A stretch of DNA of 64,000 nucleotides from Chloroflexota bacterium (GCA_022824225.1 JAJEAH010000076.1:26778-90777); one strand, 5' to 3'. Shown: positions 8,858-17,211, counted from the first letter of the stretch. Translations and numbers: made by a program. The notes: generated by a model from the letters alone, not told the origin.

Positions 8858-9532
8858 TCAGAACAAGCTGAGTTGATCTTCGCCGGGTTCGTTCGCGGCG
8901 GCTGTGTTGTCGGCGTCGGCGCCGGCCTCTTGCCGGTCGAAGTAGCCTGCCGCGTGCAATTCCTTTAGCCGTTTGGCGATGGCGGGCAGCGCCTGGATGT
9001 CCTCGAAGAGCGACTGCTTGACCGAAGTGGCGCGGAGACCGGCGGCGGGATGGTAGAATGGCACGTAGGCGCGGCCGTCGGCGTATTTCGGCTCGCCGTG
9101 AATGGCCGAAATCTTGGCGCCGGGGAAGAAGCGCGCCATGGAAAAGCGGCCCAACGTGACGATGATGCGGGGGTCGATGGCGGCGATTTGGCGTTCCAGA
9201 TAGTCGGCGCAAGCGGCGATTTCGTCCGGCTGCGGATCGCGGTTGCCCGGCGGCCGGCACTTCACCACGTTGGTGATAAACACCTGGTTGCGATGCAAAC
9301 CGACCGCGGCGAGCAATTCCTCCAGCAGCTTGCCCGCCGGACCCACGAACGGCCGCCCCTGCCGGTCTTCATGGAACCCCGGCCCCTCGCCAATGAACAT
9401 AATACCGCTCTTGAGCGCGCCCTCACCCGGCACGGCCTTGGTGCGCTGCGCACACAACCCACACGCCGTGCACTCCCGCACCTCCGCGCCGATCTGCTCA
9501 AGGACTTGCTCAGGGGTTGTATCCGCCGCCAT
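8858..9532 (-). CDS. Uracil-DNA glycosylase, family 4 (Fe-S)
   Basis: This 224-residue DNA-repair enzyme removes uracil from DNA to start base-excision repair. Family-4 hallmarks are all visible: GEGPG at 48-52 followed by EDRQGRPFVG, NVVKCRPPGNRDP at 88-100, and a C-terminal YHPAA motif near 163. Four cysteines fit the 4Fe-4S pattern (Cys21, Cys24, Cys92, Cys108). Length is close to thermophile and actinobacterial homologues, plus an acidic tail ending DQLSLF. I chose the start at 9532 because GGAG lies 7 bases upstream; an in-frame ATG at 9583 would add 17 residues. It is transcribed away from the DUF5678/retropepsin operon. Confidence 0.93.
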   Translation of the reverse strand: MAADTTPEQVLEQIGAEVRECTACGLCAQRTKAVPGEGALKSGIMFIGEGPGFHEDRQGRPFVGPAGKLLEELLAAVGLHRNQVFITNVVKCRPPGNRDPQPDEIAACADYLERQIAAIDPRIIVTLGRFSMARFFPGAKISAIHGEPKYADGRAYVPFYHPAAGLRATSVKQSLFEDIQALPAIAKRLKELHAAGYFDRQEAGADADNTAAANEPGEDQLSLF

Positions 9533-9680
9533 CAGGCAACTCCGCCGCACTAGGACGCATGCGTTCATTAGGATATTCTGCACTTACAGTACAGAATCAC
9601 GACGGAGGTGGGCAAGAGTATTGAGTGACCTCAATGTACTGTGGTACTCTAGTTAGAGACTTGCTAGGAGGTGCCTTGCA

Positions 9681-9932
9681 ATGACCCCAGAGAGCCAACA
9701 AGAAAGTATCGCCCGCTTTCAGCAGGACGTTGATTACTATGAGTCTTGCTACGAGGAGCTTCTCCAACAGTATCCTGAACAGTGGGTAGCAATACTAAAC
9801 CAGACCGTCGTGGGGAGCGACACGGATCTTGATCGGCTGCTCAGCCGGCTCAATTCAGAAGGAATACCTATAGAGAAAGCCCTGATTGAGCACGTAACCG
9901 CCGAGGAAGAGGTCCTCATTCTCCCTGCATGA
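9681..9932 (+). CDS. DUF5678-like small protein
   Basis: This 83-residue acidic protein has the pattern YEELLQQYPEQWVAILNQTVVG followed by a DLDRLLSRL helix, which resembles the DUF5678 domain. No function is established for that domain. GGAGG lies 9 bases before the ATG. Its last codons overlap the next gene by four bases (ATGA at 9929-9932), so the two are almost certainly translated together. The pairing suggests a partner, substrate or regulator of the retropepsin-like protease encoded next. That role is inference. Confidence 0.75.
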   Translation: MTPESQQESIARFQQDVDYYESCYEELLQQYPEQWVAILNQTVVGSDTDLDRLLSRLNSEGIPIEKALIEHVTAEEEVLILPA

Positions 9933-10387
9933 TACGTGGCTACTTCTTTGCCCGGGGCGGGATAAGCCGCCCGTATGTGACAGCCCGCTTCCAGTTTCCT
10001 TCGCTTGAGAACCGGACGCTAGAGACACGTCTGCTGGTCGATACCGGCGCTGACCGCACCCTTCTTGCTCCTCGGGATTGTAAGCGGCTGATAAGACGAT
10101 TTGGGCTTGACTTTAGCACTTTGGCCACGTCAAAGCCGGGGGCAGGCATCGGCGGAAGAGTCAAGATGCGCACGCTAGAGGCTATCATGACCATCCTGCC
10201 CTACTCGACACCGCTGACTCTGACCCTGTTGGAGCCAGAACCGGGAAACATATCACCGCTCCCTTCCTTGCTGGGGCGCGACATACTCTCCCACTTTGCC
10301 CTTTTCATGGAAGAACGAACCGGGCAACTTCTCTTGCTCGAACCACACGAGGTAAGCCAGGTTGACTCAATTGTCCGTGCCTCCTGA
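9929..10387 (+). CDS. Retropepsin-like aspartic protease
   Basis: The 152-residue protein carries the single-lobe aspartic protease motif LVDTGADRTLL with catalytic Asp38. It has a flap-like glycine-rich segment (GAGIGGRV near 71-78) and the hydrophobic-Gly second half LLGRDIL near 115. Retroviral-type proteases work as homodimers, each subunit giving one Asp. No signal peptide or transmembrane segment is visible, so a cytoplasmic location is expected. It overlaps the upstream DUF5678 gene by 4 bp (ATGA). There are no reverse-transcriptase or gag-like genes nearby, so this is a cellular relative and not a retroelement. Native substrates of such bacterial pairs are not known to me. Confidence 0.85.
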   Translation: MIRGYFFARGGISRPYVTARFQFPSLENRTLETRLLVDTGADRTLLAPRDCKRLIRRFGLDFSTLATSKPGAGIGGRVKMRTLEAIMTILPYSTPLTLTLLEPEPGNISPLPSLLGRDILSHFALFMEERTGQLLLLEPHEVSQVDSIVRAS

Positions 10388-10536
10388 TGACCGCAACCTC
10401 GTAACCTAGGGTCACGCTGCAGTGCCTTGAATTTGCGCTTTCTGATTTCACATAGAAAGTGAACGTGGTATTCCTATGCCCCTACTGCCAGCTACCCGCA
10501 AGGGCTAGGGTAAGAATGTGTGCCACCATAGGCAAT

Positions 10537-11448
10537 TTAGGTGATGTCTCCCGTTTCTCGTGGAGGCCACGGATTGGGAAGCCCCAATACCTCATTTAGC
10601 GTACACATCGGTTCAATCTCGTTGAATCCTCCCAATTCCAGTATCCATTCCTTAGCGAATGGGAACATTCCTCGCTTCATTGGGAACTTTGCCCGGGGAT
10701 TGTGAACAAACTCCCAGGGTAATTGGGGTCGGCATAAATCCCAGACACTGCCTTCAGCATCAAAAGACTTAAAGAGAACTCCTGAAACGTGGACGTTTTT
10801 AGGCTCCGTCGACGTACCAAAGAAACTCTTAGGGTCTCCAATGGTATTTCTCCCGAACAAGGCGTGAATAATCGCATGCTCATGCGAGAACCACCTGTGT
10901 CCTCCAACGACCAGGACAAGTGGGGAATTGACGTTTCGATATTTCCAAGACTTCTTCTTGGTAGCGTTGCTGAGTTGGAAGTCGACTCCTAGAACCCCGA
11001 CTCTTATCGACACGCCTGGCTCACGAGTACCTGTTCTGCTGGCATTCTCGCTCTGCGCCCTGTCAAAGTCTCGGTCAGATTCCTGGACAACTGTGCATTC
11101 CACGATAACTGTAGCGTCCTGGCATGTCGCTGCATAGTCTGGTGTCTTGCCATGGACATTCGGATCTGCTTCTACTTTAAACCCAATAGCGCAAAGGGTT
11201 TCGTGAGTGACAAGCTCCAAGAGTGCCCCAGTATGTAGACGATCATCGTTGCGAAACATACCTCGAAGGCTATTCTTCTTGCATTGCGGAATCCTAGCAA
11301 ACCAGGGATCAAGCGTTTTTCGGACGCAATCCACTTTCGCCCATGCTGAACGATTAAGAAAATGGAAATGCGATTCGCCCTTGCTTGGGTAACCCGTATA
11401 GGTGCGCGTTTCACAATCAAAGAGACAATCCTTAGCGAGTTTTGTCAC
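10537..11448 (-). CDS. Hypothetical protein with PD-(D/E)XK-like core
   Basis: This 303-residue protein comes from a patch visibly richer in A/T than its neighbours. Residues 75-120 resemble a PD-(D/E)XK nuclease core: Glu78 in a helix (LLELVTHE), then TPDY with Asp104, then a strand VIVECTV with Glu117. The expected Lys after the Glu is replaced by Thr (ECT), so catalytic activity is uncertain. I do not recognise the rest. The frame opens at a GTG (11448), and the ribosome site is weak. No methyltransferase or restriction partner is adjacent. Composition and isolation suggest recent acquisition. Confidence 0.55.
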   Translation of the reverse strand: MTKLAKDCLFDCETRTYTGYPSKGESHFHFLNRSAWAKVDCVRKTLDPWFARIPQCKKNSLRGMFRNDDRLHTGALLELVTHETLCAIGFKVEADPNVHGKTPDYAATCQDATVIVECTVVQESDRDFDRAQSENASRTGTREPGVSIRVGVLGVDFQLSNATKKKSWKYRNVNSPLVLVVGGHRWFSHEHAIIHALFGRNTIGDPKSFFGTSTEPKNVHVSGVLFKSFDAEGSVWDLCRPQLPWEFVHNPRAKFPMKRGMFPFAKEWILELGGFNEIEPMCTLNEVLGLPNPWPPRETGDIT

Positions 11449-11474
11449 TATATTCTCTTTCTATCCACTGTCAA

Positions 11475-11523
11475 TGCGCCCACACGCCACACCGTGCCCG
11501 ACACACTTTGGCGTGTTGGCGCA
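11475..11523 (-). terminator. Hairpin downstream of the zincin-like gene
   Basis: Two 15-base arms, TGCGCCCACACGCCA (11475-11489) and TGGCGTGTTGGCGCA (11509-11523), pair with one mismatch. It lies about 100 bases after the stop of the minus-strand gene at 11622. There is no long T-run, so it may be Rho-assisted or simply a structural element. Confidence 0.45.
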
Positions 11524-11621
11524 GATCAAGTGCACACGGTATGGGAAAGTGACGGAGCACAGCAGCCTGAGACACAACTAATGCAGGTAGCCACGGTTGC
11601 TGTGATGCTCCGCGACCATCC

Positions 11622-12974
11622 TCACTCTACTACGCCGCCTAGGCATTGATACTGATAGCTCTCACTGAGCAACACCCACTCTCGCAAATTATCATTGAAC
11701 CACGCCCACATGACGTTATTCATTGAACGCTCCACGCTGTTGGGGCTTCGTTTGCCGTAGCGGCCGTAGCGGTCATACCACCAGGAAGCCTGCAGCCGGA
11801 ATGCGTCCACCTCCTCTTGGAGGCACTCCGCGGCTGTGGCTTGTGGTCGCCCTCCTCTAAAACGGTGTGACTCAACGTGATATGTCTCATGGATGAGCAC
11901 GGCGGCGAGCACTTGTCCGCTGTACCCTCTCAAGGACTCGCTGATGGTGATGCGATTGCGCGAGGGAGAGTAAGCGCCCCATCCGTTGATGCGCCCAAAC
12001 ACCACCTCGGTCCCTGCATCAACGACCACGTCCACCGCCGCCTGGCCGAGTTCGGATTGGCCCTGCATCGCCGTCACATAGGCTCGCGCAAGGTCAGGAT
12101 CGATATATGGCCCCAGTTCAACATCGTTACATTCATCCCTCCAATAGGAGTCCATCCAAACATGTTTTATGTTTCCAACATTAAGCCAAGCTGCAGCATT
12201 GTTCGCCGATTGCTCCAATAGAGTAGGATTCCGTTTGCCGTCCGCGCCAAACACCTCTAGCCAATATTGGGCGGCGAAACCCTCTCTGACGCCTTCTCTA
12301 AGCATGCACTCTTCCCAGGATTGCGCAGGGCCATCTTCAACCTCGAGCATCAGCGCAATCGTCGGCCAAATTAGCGCAAAGGCGAGCGCCTCATTGCTCT
12401 CATATCGATGCGCTTCACTGATGGTGATGCGGCGCGGAGAAGTTTCGTATTGGGACTGGTAATCTCCTATGTGACCAAACACTGCGCTCATGCCCAATTG
12501 CACAAACTTATCCGCGATTTTATTCCCGGTCGGCGTATTGCGCATGACGTGATATGCGTGCGCAAGGGTTGGGTCCACAGTCGGGCGCAGCGCGGCGGTG
12601 GGGGCGGGTGGTGGAGCCGGACCAGGCGTCGGCGGCGGGGTGTGGATGTGGTCGGCCTCCCATGGAAAACGCTCGGTATTGAGGCGCTGCACGAGTCCGT
12701 TAGGGCCGTTTATCCACGTGCGGTAGCCGTCGGTAAAGGCTGTCCAATTATCGGCCTTGCGCCAGGCCATGAGGCCGCCGGTGGTGCGTTGATTGCTATC
12801 GCCTATGGCGTTGTAGTACTCGTTCTCCAGACACTCGCCCACGATGCCGTGGCCAATGAGATCGCGGAGTGTCTTGAATCCCAGGCGAAACTCACAGTTT
12901 GCGGCATGCAAGGATCCACCGCAAAGAGCTGTCAAAGCAATGGCCAGCGCAATTCCCGCAATCAGCCGCCTCAT
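11622..12974 (-). CDS. Secreted protein with duplicated zincin-like domain
   Basis: The 450-residue protein starts with a clear signal peptide (MRRLIAGIALAIALTALCGGSLHA). Next comes an N-terminal domain containing GECLENEYYNAIGDSNQRTT and WRKADNWTAFTDGYRTW, a type I associate with Chloroflexota secreted proteins. A Pro-rich linker (near 112-125) follows, then two homologous domains of about 140 residues. The second contains HETYH (His362, Glu363, His366) and a downstream EEVDAF, which fits a gluzincin-like metalloprotease. At the equivalent site the first domain has WPTIA instead of HETYH, so it should lack zinc and activity. Both copies share RITISE before the site and a conserved R(N/S)P.(L/V)E.S.NN segment after it. 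The start at 12974 is an ATG; an upstream TTG (12998) is possible. Substrate unknown. Confidence 0.72.
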   Translation of the reverse strand: MRRLIAGIALAIALTALCGGSLHAANCEFRLGFKTLRDLIGHGIVGECLENEYYNAIGDSNQRTTGGLMAWRKADNWTAFTDGYRTWINGPNGLVQRLNTERFPWEADHIHTPPPTPGPAPPPAPTAALRPTVDPTLAHAYHVMRNTPTGNKIADKFVQLGMSAVFGHIGDYQSQYETSPRRITISEAHRYESNEALAFALIWPTIALMLEVEDGPAQSWEECMLREGVREGFAAQYWLEVFGADGKRNPTLLEQSANNAAAWLNVGNIKHVWMDSYWRDECNDVELGPYIDPDLARAYVTAMQGQSELGQAAVDVVVDAGTEVVFGRINGWGAYSPSRNRITISESLRGYSGQVLAAVLIHETYHVESHRFRGGRPQATAAECLQEEVDAFRLQASWWYDRYGRYGKRSPNSVERSMNNVMWAWFNDNLREWVLLSESYQYQCLGGVVE

Positions 12975-13309
12975 CTTTCCACCCTCTCCTCGACCCAAGA
13001 CTTGCGAACCCTTGCCAACTTTGTAGATAGCTACAGACTATTAAATGTTCAGTGTGCATCGTATATTAGCACACCTACTATCGATACTAATTCAAGCTGC
13101 ACAATGGTTCGCGCCGGGCCTATCGGTGAATCGTCCGACCACAATATGTTCTCTCTTGGACTGCAAGGACACCTTGGCCGGTGAGCGCAAAGTGGGCGCA
13201 GACAGTTTGCAGCCAGTTAGACGATCCGATTGCGGCGCAATCACTATGCTCCACATGATAGAATTGAGCCATGAGCACAGATGGATAATGACACTAGAGA
13301 GAGTGGCAA
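12975..13309. other. Divergent promoter region, no gene
   Basis: This 335-bp A/T-richer spacer separates the secreted zincin-like gene (minus) from the small coiled-coil gene (plus). It should contain both promoters. I could not identify a confident -35/-10 pair. Confidence 0.5.
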
Positions 13310-13552
13310 ATGGCGACGGCTGAGGAGCGGTTGGCCCGTATAGAGGGCGGCTATGAGCACATGGCAACGAAGGCGGACATTGCCGCAACGAAGGCCGACA
13401 TTGCCGAAACCAAAGCCGCAATTGCGGTTCTTGCCGAGAAACTGGAAGCAGTGGGCGGCGAACTGCGCCTGCACAGGTGGGCGCTGGGGATCGTAATCGT
13501 GGCTCAACTCGCCATTCTCGGCCGGGTTTTCGAGATTATACCCCCTGGCTAG
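13310..13552 (+). CDS. Small coiled-coil, C-terminally anchored membrane protein
   Basis: The 80-residue protein begins MATAEERLARIEGGYEHM and then carries near-identical heptad-like repeats (ATKADIA, ATKADIA, ETKAAIA). This predicts a coiled coil over about residues 3-55. A hydrophobic segment (ALGIVIVAQLAILGRVFEII) at 58-77 is a likely single transmembrane anchor. The architecture resembles short phage- and Bdr-like coiled-coil membrane proteins. AGAGAG precedes the ATG. Function is unknown. It faces dapA convergently, across the terminator described at 13623-13668. Confidence 0.65.
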   Translation: MATAEERLARIEGGYEHMATKADIAATKADIAETKAAIAVLAEKLEAVGGELRLHRWALGIVIVAQLAILGRVFEIIPPG

Positions 13553-13622
13553 GTTGTCAAGGTGGGAAGAGCGCCACGCTGAGAACACGCGCCGTTTTGG
13601 TCTTTACGTAGAGCCGTATCCA

Positions 13623-13668
13623 GAGAAAAAGCTGAGGCGCTCGTGCCGCGAGGTCCGGTACGAGCGCC
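13623..13668 (-). terminator. Rho-independent terminator of dapA
   Basis: Arms GGCGCTCGTGCCG (13636-13648) and CGGTACGAGCGCC (13656-13668) form a 13-bp stem with one G-T pair and a 7-base loop. Read on the minus strand the stem is followed by GCTTTTTCTC. It sits 36 bases downstream of the dapA stop. Confidence 0.85.
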
Positions 13669-13703
13669 CTTCTGCATGCCCCTCAATTGCGCCGCGTTGT
13701 TGA

Positions 13704-14630
13704 CTACGCCGTTGCCAGCACCGACAAGTTCGGGTCCAACTGATACGTTCCCAGCAGTTCGCGAAGGGTGTGTTCGAACGACTCGGGGACGGGGGTGAGG
13801 GGCAGGCGGTGGCCGCCGGCGTTGAAGCCGGACAGGTTGAGGCAGGCCTTGATGGCGGCCGGGCTGGCGACCGGTGAGATGGGCGGGAAGATGCTGGTGA
13901 AGAGCGGCATCAGGTGCTGGTGAAGCGCGCCGGCCGTGGGAATATCGGAATCAAGGGTGGCGTTAATCATCTTCTTGATCTGCAGGCCGATGACGTGGCT
14001 CGCCACGCTGATGATGCCGTAGCCGCCCATGCACATGATGTGATACGTATCGGAATCGTTGCCGCTCCACACGCGGAAGTCGTCGGGCGCCAGGCGCAGC
14101 ACCTCGGAAATCTGCCCCATGTCGCCGGAGGCTTCTTTCACGCCCACGATGTTGTCGACTTCAGCGAGGCGCGCCGTGGTCGCCGCTTCCATGTTGCGCA
14201 CCGTGCGGGTGGGCACGTTGTAGACGATGCACGGCAGCGAGGTGCTCTCGGCAATCGTCCGGAAGTGCTGGTAGAGGCCCTCTTGGGGCGGGTTGTTGTA
14301 ATAGGGCACCACGAGGAGCAGGGCGTCCACACCCAGGTCTTCCGCCTCCCGCGAGAACGCCGCGCTTTCGCCCGTGCTGTAATTGCCGGTGCCCGCGACT
14401 ACAGGCACTTGGCCGTCCGCCGCCGCCATGACGGTACGGTAGCACTCCAGCTTCTCCTCATGCGAAAGCGTCGGCGATTCGCCGGTGGTGCCGGTGACGA
14501 GCAGCGCGTCCGAGCCGCCCTCAATTAGTTGCCGCGCCAGATTGCCGAGTTGGTCGTAGTTTACGGCGCCATCGCTCGTAAAAGGCGTGACCATCGCCGT
14601 GATGAGTCTGCCCAGTTCTTGGCCTGCCAT
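13704..14630 (-). CDS. dapA: 4-hydroxy-tetrahydrodipicolinate synthase
   Basis: The 308-residue TIM-barrel enzyme condenses pyruvate with aspartate semialdehyde, the first committed step toward diaminopimelate and lysine. Key residues are visible: Thr48/Thr49 in GTTGES, Tyr111 in VPYYNNPP, Tyr137 and Arg142 in VYNVPTRT, and Schiff-base Lys165 in VGVKEASGD. Length is normal, with a slightly extended C-terminus. The start at 14630 has AAGGAG seven bases upstream; the frame could be read 10 codons further up without a better site. It is the last gene of the minus-strand group with pnp, dapB and asd, and is followed by a strong terminator. The NAL/KDG-aldolase superfamily is the only alternative. 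The asd and dapB neighbours favour DapA. Confidence 0.92.
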   Translation of the reverse strand: MAGQELGRLITAMVTPFTSDGAVNYDQLGNLARQLIEGGSDALLVTGTTGESPTLSHEEKLECYRTVMAAADGQVPVVAGTGNYSTGESAAFSREAEDLGVDALLLVVPYYNNPPQEGLYQHFRTIAESTSLPCIVYNVPTRTVRNMEAATTARLAEVDNIVGVKEASGDMGQISEVLRLAPDDFRVWSGNDSDTYHIMCMGGYGIISVASHVIGLQIKKMINATLDSDIPTAGALHQHLMPLFTSIFPPISPVASPAAIKACLNLSGFNAGGHRLPLTPVPESFEHTLRELLGTYQLDPNLSVLATA

Positions 14631-15131
14631 GGGTGCGCTCCTTCTATTGTCAATTGGCATATTATAGTAGGCGGTTATTTGCCTCAGTTTACCGTACGCT
14701 TAGGGCATTGTCACACACTGGGACAATAATAGATCGCTATTGCTGAGGGCGGATCAGGGGTATCCCTGTGAATTCAGGCACAGGCAGACTGCGAGTGGCG
14801 GGCAGCTAGCAGAATGTCGCACTGCGGGAGCCGGTGTACTGGGGCAGGCAAGGAGAAGGTGAATCCGGCGTTTGCCGGAGAAGATGGATTCCGGCTTTCG
14901 CCGGAATGACGGAGTAGGGTGCGTCTTGCCTTCCGTGCTCTCCGTGGCGAACCCCAATAGATCAAGACGCGAGCACGGTTCTCTCACGTGCACTCGCGCA
15001 AATGCAGTGTCCCCGCAGTTTCCTCGCGCGAATACGCTGTCTCTTAGCGTCCGCGCGTGAAGTCAGTACTCCCAGGAGTCCTAGTGCGAGTACGCTACTC
15101 CCACGTGTCCTTGGGATTCGACGATCAGGCC
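14631..15131. other. 501-bp intergenic region with CCGGMRTTYGCCGG hairpins
   Basis: No gene is seen. Around 14861-14913 two adjacent stem-loops occur. One has CCGGCGTTTGCCGG. The other is ATTCCGGC-TTTC-GCCGGAAT (14888-14907), followed by GACGG. The second belongs to a dispersed palindromic family also found near 25850, 27327, 27585 and 61560. From about 14990 to 15110 the sequence has a loose alternation of ...CGCGNAANNNNNGTNTC... words that I cannot assign. Confidence 0.7.
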
Positions 15132-15647
15132 CTATTTTCCGCTCGTCTCCCAATCGCGAAGCGCCTCGCGGTGGGCTTGGAACGCGATCCGTGGTAGTGC
15201 GCTGGGCGCAAAGAAGGCCGCCGCTTTGGCGTCGTCGCCGGCCCGCAACTCCCCGCCGGAGACTTCTGCCCCGTATACGAGCAGGATTCCGGCAGTGCGC
15301 GGATCGTCACCGACAAAATACGCACCGGCCAGTCCGGTTAGCCGTACGTACAGACCGACCTCTTCCAGGGCCTCACGCACGGCGGTTGCATCGGGGCTCT
15401 CGCCGTATTCCACAAAACCGGCCGGGAGTTGCCACTGGTCCTGATAGGGGTCGTCCCGGCGCTGGACCAGCAGTACGCGGTCTTCATCCGTCAGGAGCAC
15501 GCCGGCGCCGACGGCGTTCTTGCCGTAGTACACCCAGCCGCACGCCGCGCAGACCGGCCGGTTCACGCCCCCGTCTTCCCGCTCGCCCAGAGGCGCGGCG
15601 CAGCGGCCGCAGAACCGAGGTCGGCTGGGATCGGGAATCGGCGTCAT
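15132..15647 (-). CDS. NUDIX hydrolase with N-terminal zinc ribbon
   Basis: This 171-residue protein starts with a zinc-ribbon pair of CxxC motifs (Cys13/Cys16 and Cys33/Cys36). A complete Nudix box follows: Gly77, Glu82-equivalent, then REALEEVG at 91-98. Zinc-ribbon Nudix proteins include NADH pyrophosphatase NudC-like enzymes and other nucleotide-diphosphate hydrolases. The NudC SQPWPFPxS motif after the box is absent, so I do not call nudC. The start at 15647 is an ATG with GAGG about 11 bases upstream. It lies between asd and dapA on the same strand, with long gaps. Cleanup of damaged nucleotides or cofactors is likely; the substrate is unknown. Confidence 0.85.
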   Translation of the reverse strand: MTPIPDPSRPRFCGRCAAPLGEREDGGVNRPVCAACGWVYYGKNAVGAGVLLTDEDRVLLVQRRDDPYQDQWQLPAGFVEYGESPDATAVREALEEVGLYVRLTGLAGAYFVGDDPRTAGILLVYGAEVSGGELRAGDDAKAAAFFAPSALPRIAFQAHREALRDWETSGK

Positions 15648-15900
15648 TTGGGAGTGTCCTCGGGCCTTGCGGCGTTGTGCGTGATCGGCGCGCCCGTTCG
15701 CCCATGGTGGTCCTGCGGGGGCGAAGCAGGGTGGCGGGCGTGCCATCGCCGTGGCAGTGTCGCTTGGGTGCGGGCTCGATGCCTACCGGCGCCATAGTGA
15801 CCGTGCGGCGCCCGGCAAGAATGGGCGCGCGGCTAAGCAAATGCGTACGCCCAAGCCCTAACCGCGCGGCGGCAAGGCGCGGCGGCCGGCGCAGTTGTCC

Positions 15901-16968
15901 TCAGTCCGATCTCCGGCTGGCGGCAGGCGCAGCCGCGCCGCGCAGCAGATCGCGCTGGACGAGCAGTTCGGCGGTGCGTACGGCATTGGTGGCCGCGCCG
16001 CAGCGCAAGTTGTCGGCCACAATCCACAGGGCCACGCCGTTGTCGTGGGAGACGTCGCTGCGGATGCGGCCCACCAGCACGTCGTCGGTGCCGGCGGCGT
16101 CGGTGGCGACCGGATAGAGGCCCTGGCTGGGATCGTCCACCACGCGCACGTCCGGCGCGCCCGTCAGCACTTCCCGGACCTCCGCGGCGGACATGGGCCG
16201 CGCAAGCTCCAGGTGCACCGCCTCCGAGTGGCTGACGACCACCGGCACCCGCACCGCCGTGCACGTAATGCGCAGCTCCGGCGCGTGCATGATCCGGCGG
16301 GTCTCGTGGATGACCTTCCACTCCTCTTTGGTGTAGCCGTCGTCCAGGAACGCATCGACCTCCGGCAGCACGTTGCCCAGGATGTCGTGGCGGAAGATTT
16401 CACGCGGCAGCGCGTCGCCGTTGCCGGCGGCCTTGGCCTTGATCTGCTCGTCCAATTCCACCACGGCGTCGCGGCCCCAGCCGGACACTGCTTGGTAGGT
16501 ATCCACCACCATGCGTTGAATGGGGTTCACCCGATGAATGGGAGCGATGGCGATGACAAGCTGCATGGTGGTGCAGTTCGGCCCGGCGATGATGCCGTTG
16601 TGCCAGTTCAGGTCGTCGTCGTTCACGCCCGCGATGACCAGCGGCACGTCAGGGTCCATGCGAAAGGCGGAGGAGTCATCCACCACCGTCACGCCCGCGC
16701 GGGCGGCGATTGGCGAGAAGTGGCGGTTGGCGTCGGTGGCGGCTGAAGCAAAGAGAATGTCCAGGCCCGCAAACGACTCGTCTGTGGTCTCCTGGACCGG
16801 GTACTCGTTGCCGGCAAACGCCACGGTCTTGCCCAGCGAGTTTGCCGAGGCCAGCGGGCGCAGTTCTTTCACGGGGAAGGCCCGCTCTGCGAGAATATCC
16901 AGCAGGAGACGCCCCACCACGCCGGTGGCGCCGAGAACACCTATGTTGTAGCCGCCGCTGCTTGCCAT
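15901..16968 (-). CDS. asd: Aspartate-semialdehyde dehydrogenase
   Basis: The 355-residue enzyme reduces aspartyl phosphate to aspartate semialdehyde with NADPH, supplying DapA and the threonine/methionine branch. Motifs are the Rossmann GATGVVG at 13-19, catalytic Cys132 in GPNCTTMQL, and TYQAVSGWGRD near 170. Most bacterial enzymes of this type have VSGAG at the last site, so the Trp is a small oddity. Length and the -NCTT- site fit the fungal/archaeal-like branch rather than the enterobacterial GGNCTV form. GGGACAGAGGA precedes the ATG closely. The gene shares strand and pathway with dapA (downstream) and dapB (upstream). Confidence 0.92.
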   Translation of the reverse strand: MASSGGYNIGVLGATGVVGRLLLDILAERAFPVKELRPLASANSLGKTVAFAGNEYPVQETTDESFAGLDILFASAATDANRHFSPIAARAGVTVVDDSSAFRMDPDVPLVIAGVNDDDLNWHNGIIAGPNCTTMQLVIAIAPIHRVNPIQRMVVDTYQAVSGWGRDAVVELDEQIKAKAAGNGDALPREIFRHDILGNVLPEVDAFLDDGYTKEEWKVIHETRRIMHAPELRITCTAVRVPVVVSHSEAVHLELARPMSAAEVREVLTGAPDVRVVDDPSQGLYPVATDAAGTDDVLVGRIRSDVSHDNGVALWIVADNLRCGAATNAVRTAELLVQRDLLRGAAAPAASRRSD

Positions 16969-17211
16969 TCCTCTGTCCCTAGTCTTGTGCTTGCTTGTTC
17001 CGAGCTACTGCGCCGCGCGATGACGGTCATACCATTATACCAACGGCGGATTTGAGTCGGGCCCTCCGGCAATGAGAATTAGGCAAACCCAACCATAGTG
17101 GGTTTGTCAGGTTCCCCACAGAGTCACGGTGTGGCCGCCGCTCGCCGAATGTTGCCAGTTGCCTTCTTTGAGCATGCGGCATGGCGCACAGTGTGTGGAG
17201 AGCAACTCCCG

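Noticed and set aside
9929..10387. Retroelement remnant (retropepsin)
   Set aside because: No reverse transcriptase, integrase or gag-like frames are nearby, and the gene is coupled to a DUF5678-like gene.
11447..11474. Promoter-like TTGACA-16-TATAGT on the minus strand before the PD-(D/E)XK-like gene
   Set aside because: The -10 would overlap the only plausible start codon. I could not reconcile both, so it is not annotated.
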